Source: JACCVG01 sp963790245 (GTDB lineage Bacteria; Actinomycetota; Thermoleophilia; Solirubrobacterales; Thermoleophilaceae). Taken from it: DNA of 64,000 bases. Made by a program: the position numbers and the translations under genes. Each line of letters begins with the position of its first letter. Position 1 is the first letter of the stretch. This document shows positions 63,310 to 64,000 of the stretch, one piece after another. The stretch is from assembly GCA_963790245.1 (NCBI GenBank), contig CAWBNP010000002.1:248001-312000 (forward strand), read 5' to 3'. The notes under the pieces were generated by a model. The model ran no database searches. It was not told where the DNA came from and saw nothing but the letters and a program-made list of their open reading frames with translations.

Positions 63310-63717
63310 TCACGCTCCGCGCAGCGCGCGGGGGACTACAAAGCGGATGCCGGAGCGACCGGCGTCGATCGAGCAAGTCTTGTTGTCGATGTAGCCGAGC
63401 TTCTTGGCCCCCGGGACGAGCTCCATCTGGTTGAGGTAGCGGTCGTGGCCCCGTTTCCGCGTTACGAGCCACAGATAGCCGGTGTCATGCAGGCGGCCGC
63501 GGTAGCGCAGCAGGGCCTCGTGGCCCTCATCCAGCGATTCGACGAGCACGATCGCGCCGTCGAGGTCACCGTTGCGGACCAAACCGCGTCCGAGCGCCTC
63601 CTTGACCTCGGTGCGCAGAGCGCTGCCGACATCGCCGGTGATCTCGATTCTCTGATTGGGCTTGATGCCCAGCTTCTGCACCACTGTTCGGTGACTGTAG
63701 TCCTTCTCGGGGCTCAT
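63310..63717 (-). CDS. DUF3052-family protein
   Basis: A 135-residue protein of the actinobacterial DUF3052 family by overall pattern (SHRTVVQKLGIKPNQRIEI, VLVESLDEGHEALLRYRGRL, YLWLVTRKRGHDRYLNQMEL). Function unknown. ATG 63717 is chosen over an upstream in-frame GTG/ATG because it matches the start of the conserved N-terminus. Confidence 0.75.
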   Translation of the reverse strand: MSPEKDYSHRTVVQKLGIKPNQRIEITGDVGSALRTEVKEALGRGLVRNGDLDGAIVLVESLDEGHEALLRYRGRLHDTGYLWLVTRKRGHDRYLNQMELVPGAKKLGYIDNKTCSIDAGRSGIRFVVPRALRGA

Positions 63718-63743
63718 GTTTGACCTGCAAACTATGACCACGA

Positions 63744-63760
63744 CCGGGGACGGTCCCCGG
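63744..63760. repeat. 17-bp palindrome between DUF3052 and dapA
   Basis: CCGGGGAC-G-GTCCCCGG: two 8-bp arms around one central base, in the 75-bp divergent gap. It lies upstream of the dapA -10 and could be an operator. Confidence 0.5.
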
Positions 63761-63779
63761 AGCGCGAGCCGCTAACCAC

Positions 63780-63785
63780 TACTCT
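63780..63785 (+). promoter_or_regulatory. -10 element (TACTCT) for dapA
   Basis: TACTCT is exactly 7 nt upstream of the ATG at 63793, predicting a leaderless dapA mRNA. Confidence 0.5.
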
Positions 63786-63792
63786 GCGTGCG

Positions 63793-64000
63793 ATGGCAAT
63801 CGAGGGAATCATCACGGCGATGGTCACGCCGCTGGACCCCGGTGGCGCGATCGACGAGTCGGCGACCGTCCGACTGATCCACCACCTGCTCGATAACGGC
63901 TCCGATGGGCTTGTCGTGGCCGGGACCACGGGCGAGGGATCGACGCTCGACGACGACGAGAAGTGCGCGCTGTTCGAGCTCGCGGTCGCCGAGGCGCCCG
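63793..64000 (+). CDS. dapA: 4-hydroxy-tetrahydrodipicolinate synthase, 5' part only
   Basis: The open frame MAIEGIITAMVTPLDPGGAI, SDGLVVAGTTGEGSTLDDDE is the N-terminus of DapA (TGEGSTL substrate-binding loop), first committed step of diaminopimelate/lysine synthesis from aspartate semialdehyde and pyruvate. About 69 codons are present; the gene continues beyond the window. With dapB at 62099 it makes a dap locus. Confidence 0.92.
   Translation, partial: MAIEGIITAMVTPLDPGGAIDESATVRLIHHLLDNGSDGLVVAGTTGEGSTLDDDEKCALFELAVAEAP

Overview
The window is about 70% GC, densely packed and largely organised as translationally coupled operons. The gene order pyrR-pyrB-pyrC-carA-carB-pyrK-pyrD-mihF-gmk-rpoZ-coaBC followed by rimP-nusA-infB-rbfA-DHH-truB-ribF-rpsO-pnp-M16-dapB, together with mihF, DUF3052, many GTG starts, and expanded secreted RTX-repeat and SnoaL-like (MSQEN-EIVR) proteins, points to a deep-branching actinobacterium. 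Thermoleophilia (Solirubrobacterales-like) is my best guess; this is inference from gene content, not a database match.

Layout. 0-9.7 kb: surface polysaccharide genes (broken phosphomannomutase, polyprenyl-phosphate sugar transferase, O-antigen ligase-like protein, gmd, wecB), an RTX lipoprotein, a TPR protein and a CorA transporter. 9.7-15.6 kb: a GT2 gene, then a SAM-I riboswitch controlling a threonine synthase-like PLP enzyme and a CysO-like sulfur-carrier protein, running straight into two more GT2 genes and a GT4 gene. 15.6-20.2 kb: a four-gene overlapping unit of alpha/beta hydrolase (frameshifted), membrane-anchored MurF-like ligase and two divergent D-Ala-D-Ala-ligase-type ATP-grasp enzymes. 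20.2-23.6 kb: a flippase and an RfbF/RfbG-like CDP-sugar pair. 23.6-29.5 kb: an accessory region of short secreted proteins (RTX, a collagen-like/RTX chimera, twin signal-peptide proteins), two SnoaL-like proteins, duplicated non-coding blocks, a tyrosine-recombinase remnant and a tRNA-Arg(CCG) gene whose 3' end is duplicated 1.3 kb away, i.e. the scar of an integrative element.

29.6-36.1 kb: methyltransferases (one a tandem two-domain fusion), a GT39-type membrane protein, a GT2 protein, RNase Z and a fourth member of the GT2 family. 36.2-46.0 kb: the pyrimidine operon, headed by a PyrR-binding RNA hairpin that contains the pyrR ribosome-binding site and interrupted by a methyltransferase gene. 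46.2-49.9 kb: mihF, gmk, rpoZ, coaBC, TPR, YbjN-like, dtd. 49.9-62.8 kb: transcription/translation operon starting with a promoter-leader-terminator attenuator upstream of rimP and ending with dapB. 62.8-64 kb: GNAT, DUF3052 and the start of dapA.

Two features cut across the window. First, many starts that are not coupled to an upstream gene lie exactly 7 nt downstream of a TANNNT -10 hexamer, so much transcription appears to be leaderless; I used this to choose several starts. Second, four genes (phosphomannomutase, hydrolase, carA, pyrK) have reading-frame breaks although the protein-level signal continues in another frame, which looks more like sequence error than decay. The most interesting hypotheses are the SAM-riboswitch ThrC/CysO-like unit (possible thiocarboxylate-dependent homocysteine synthesis) and the hydrolase-MurF-Ddl-Ddl unit.
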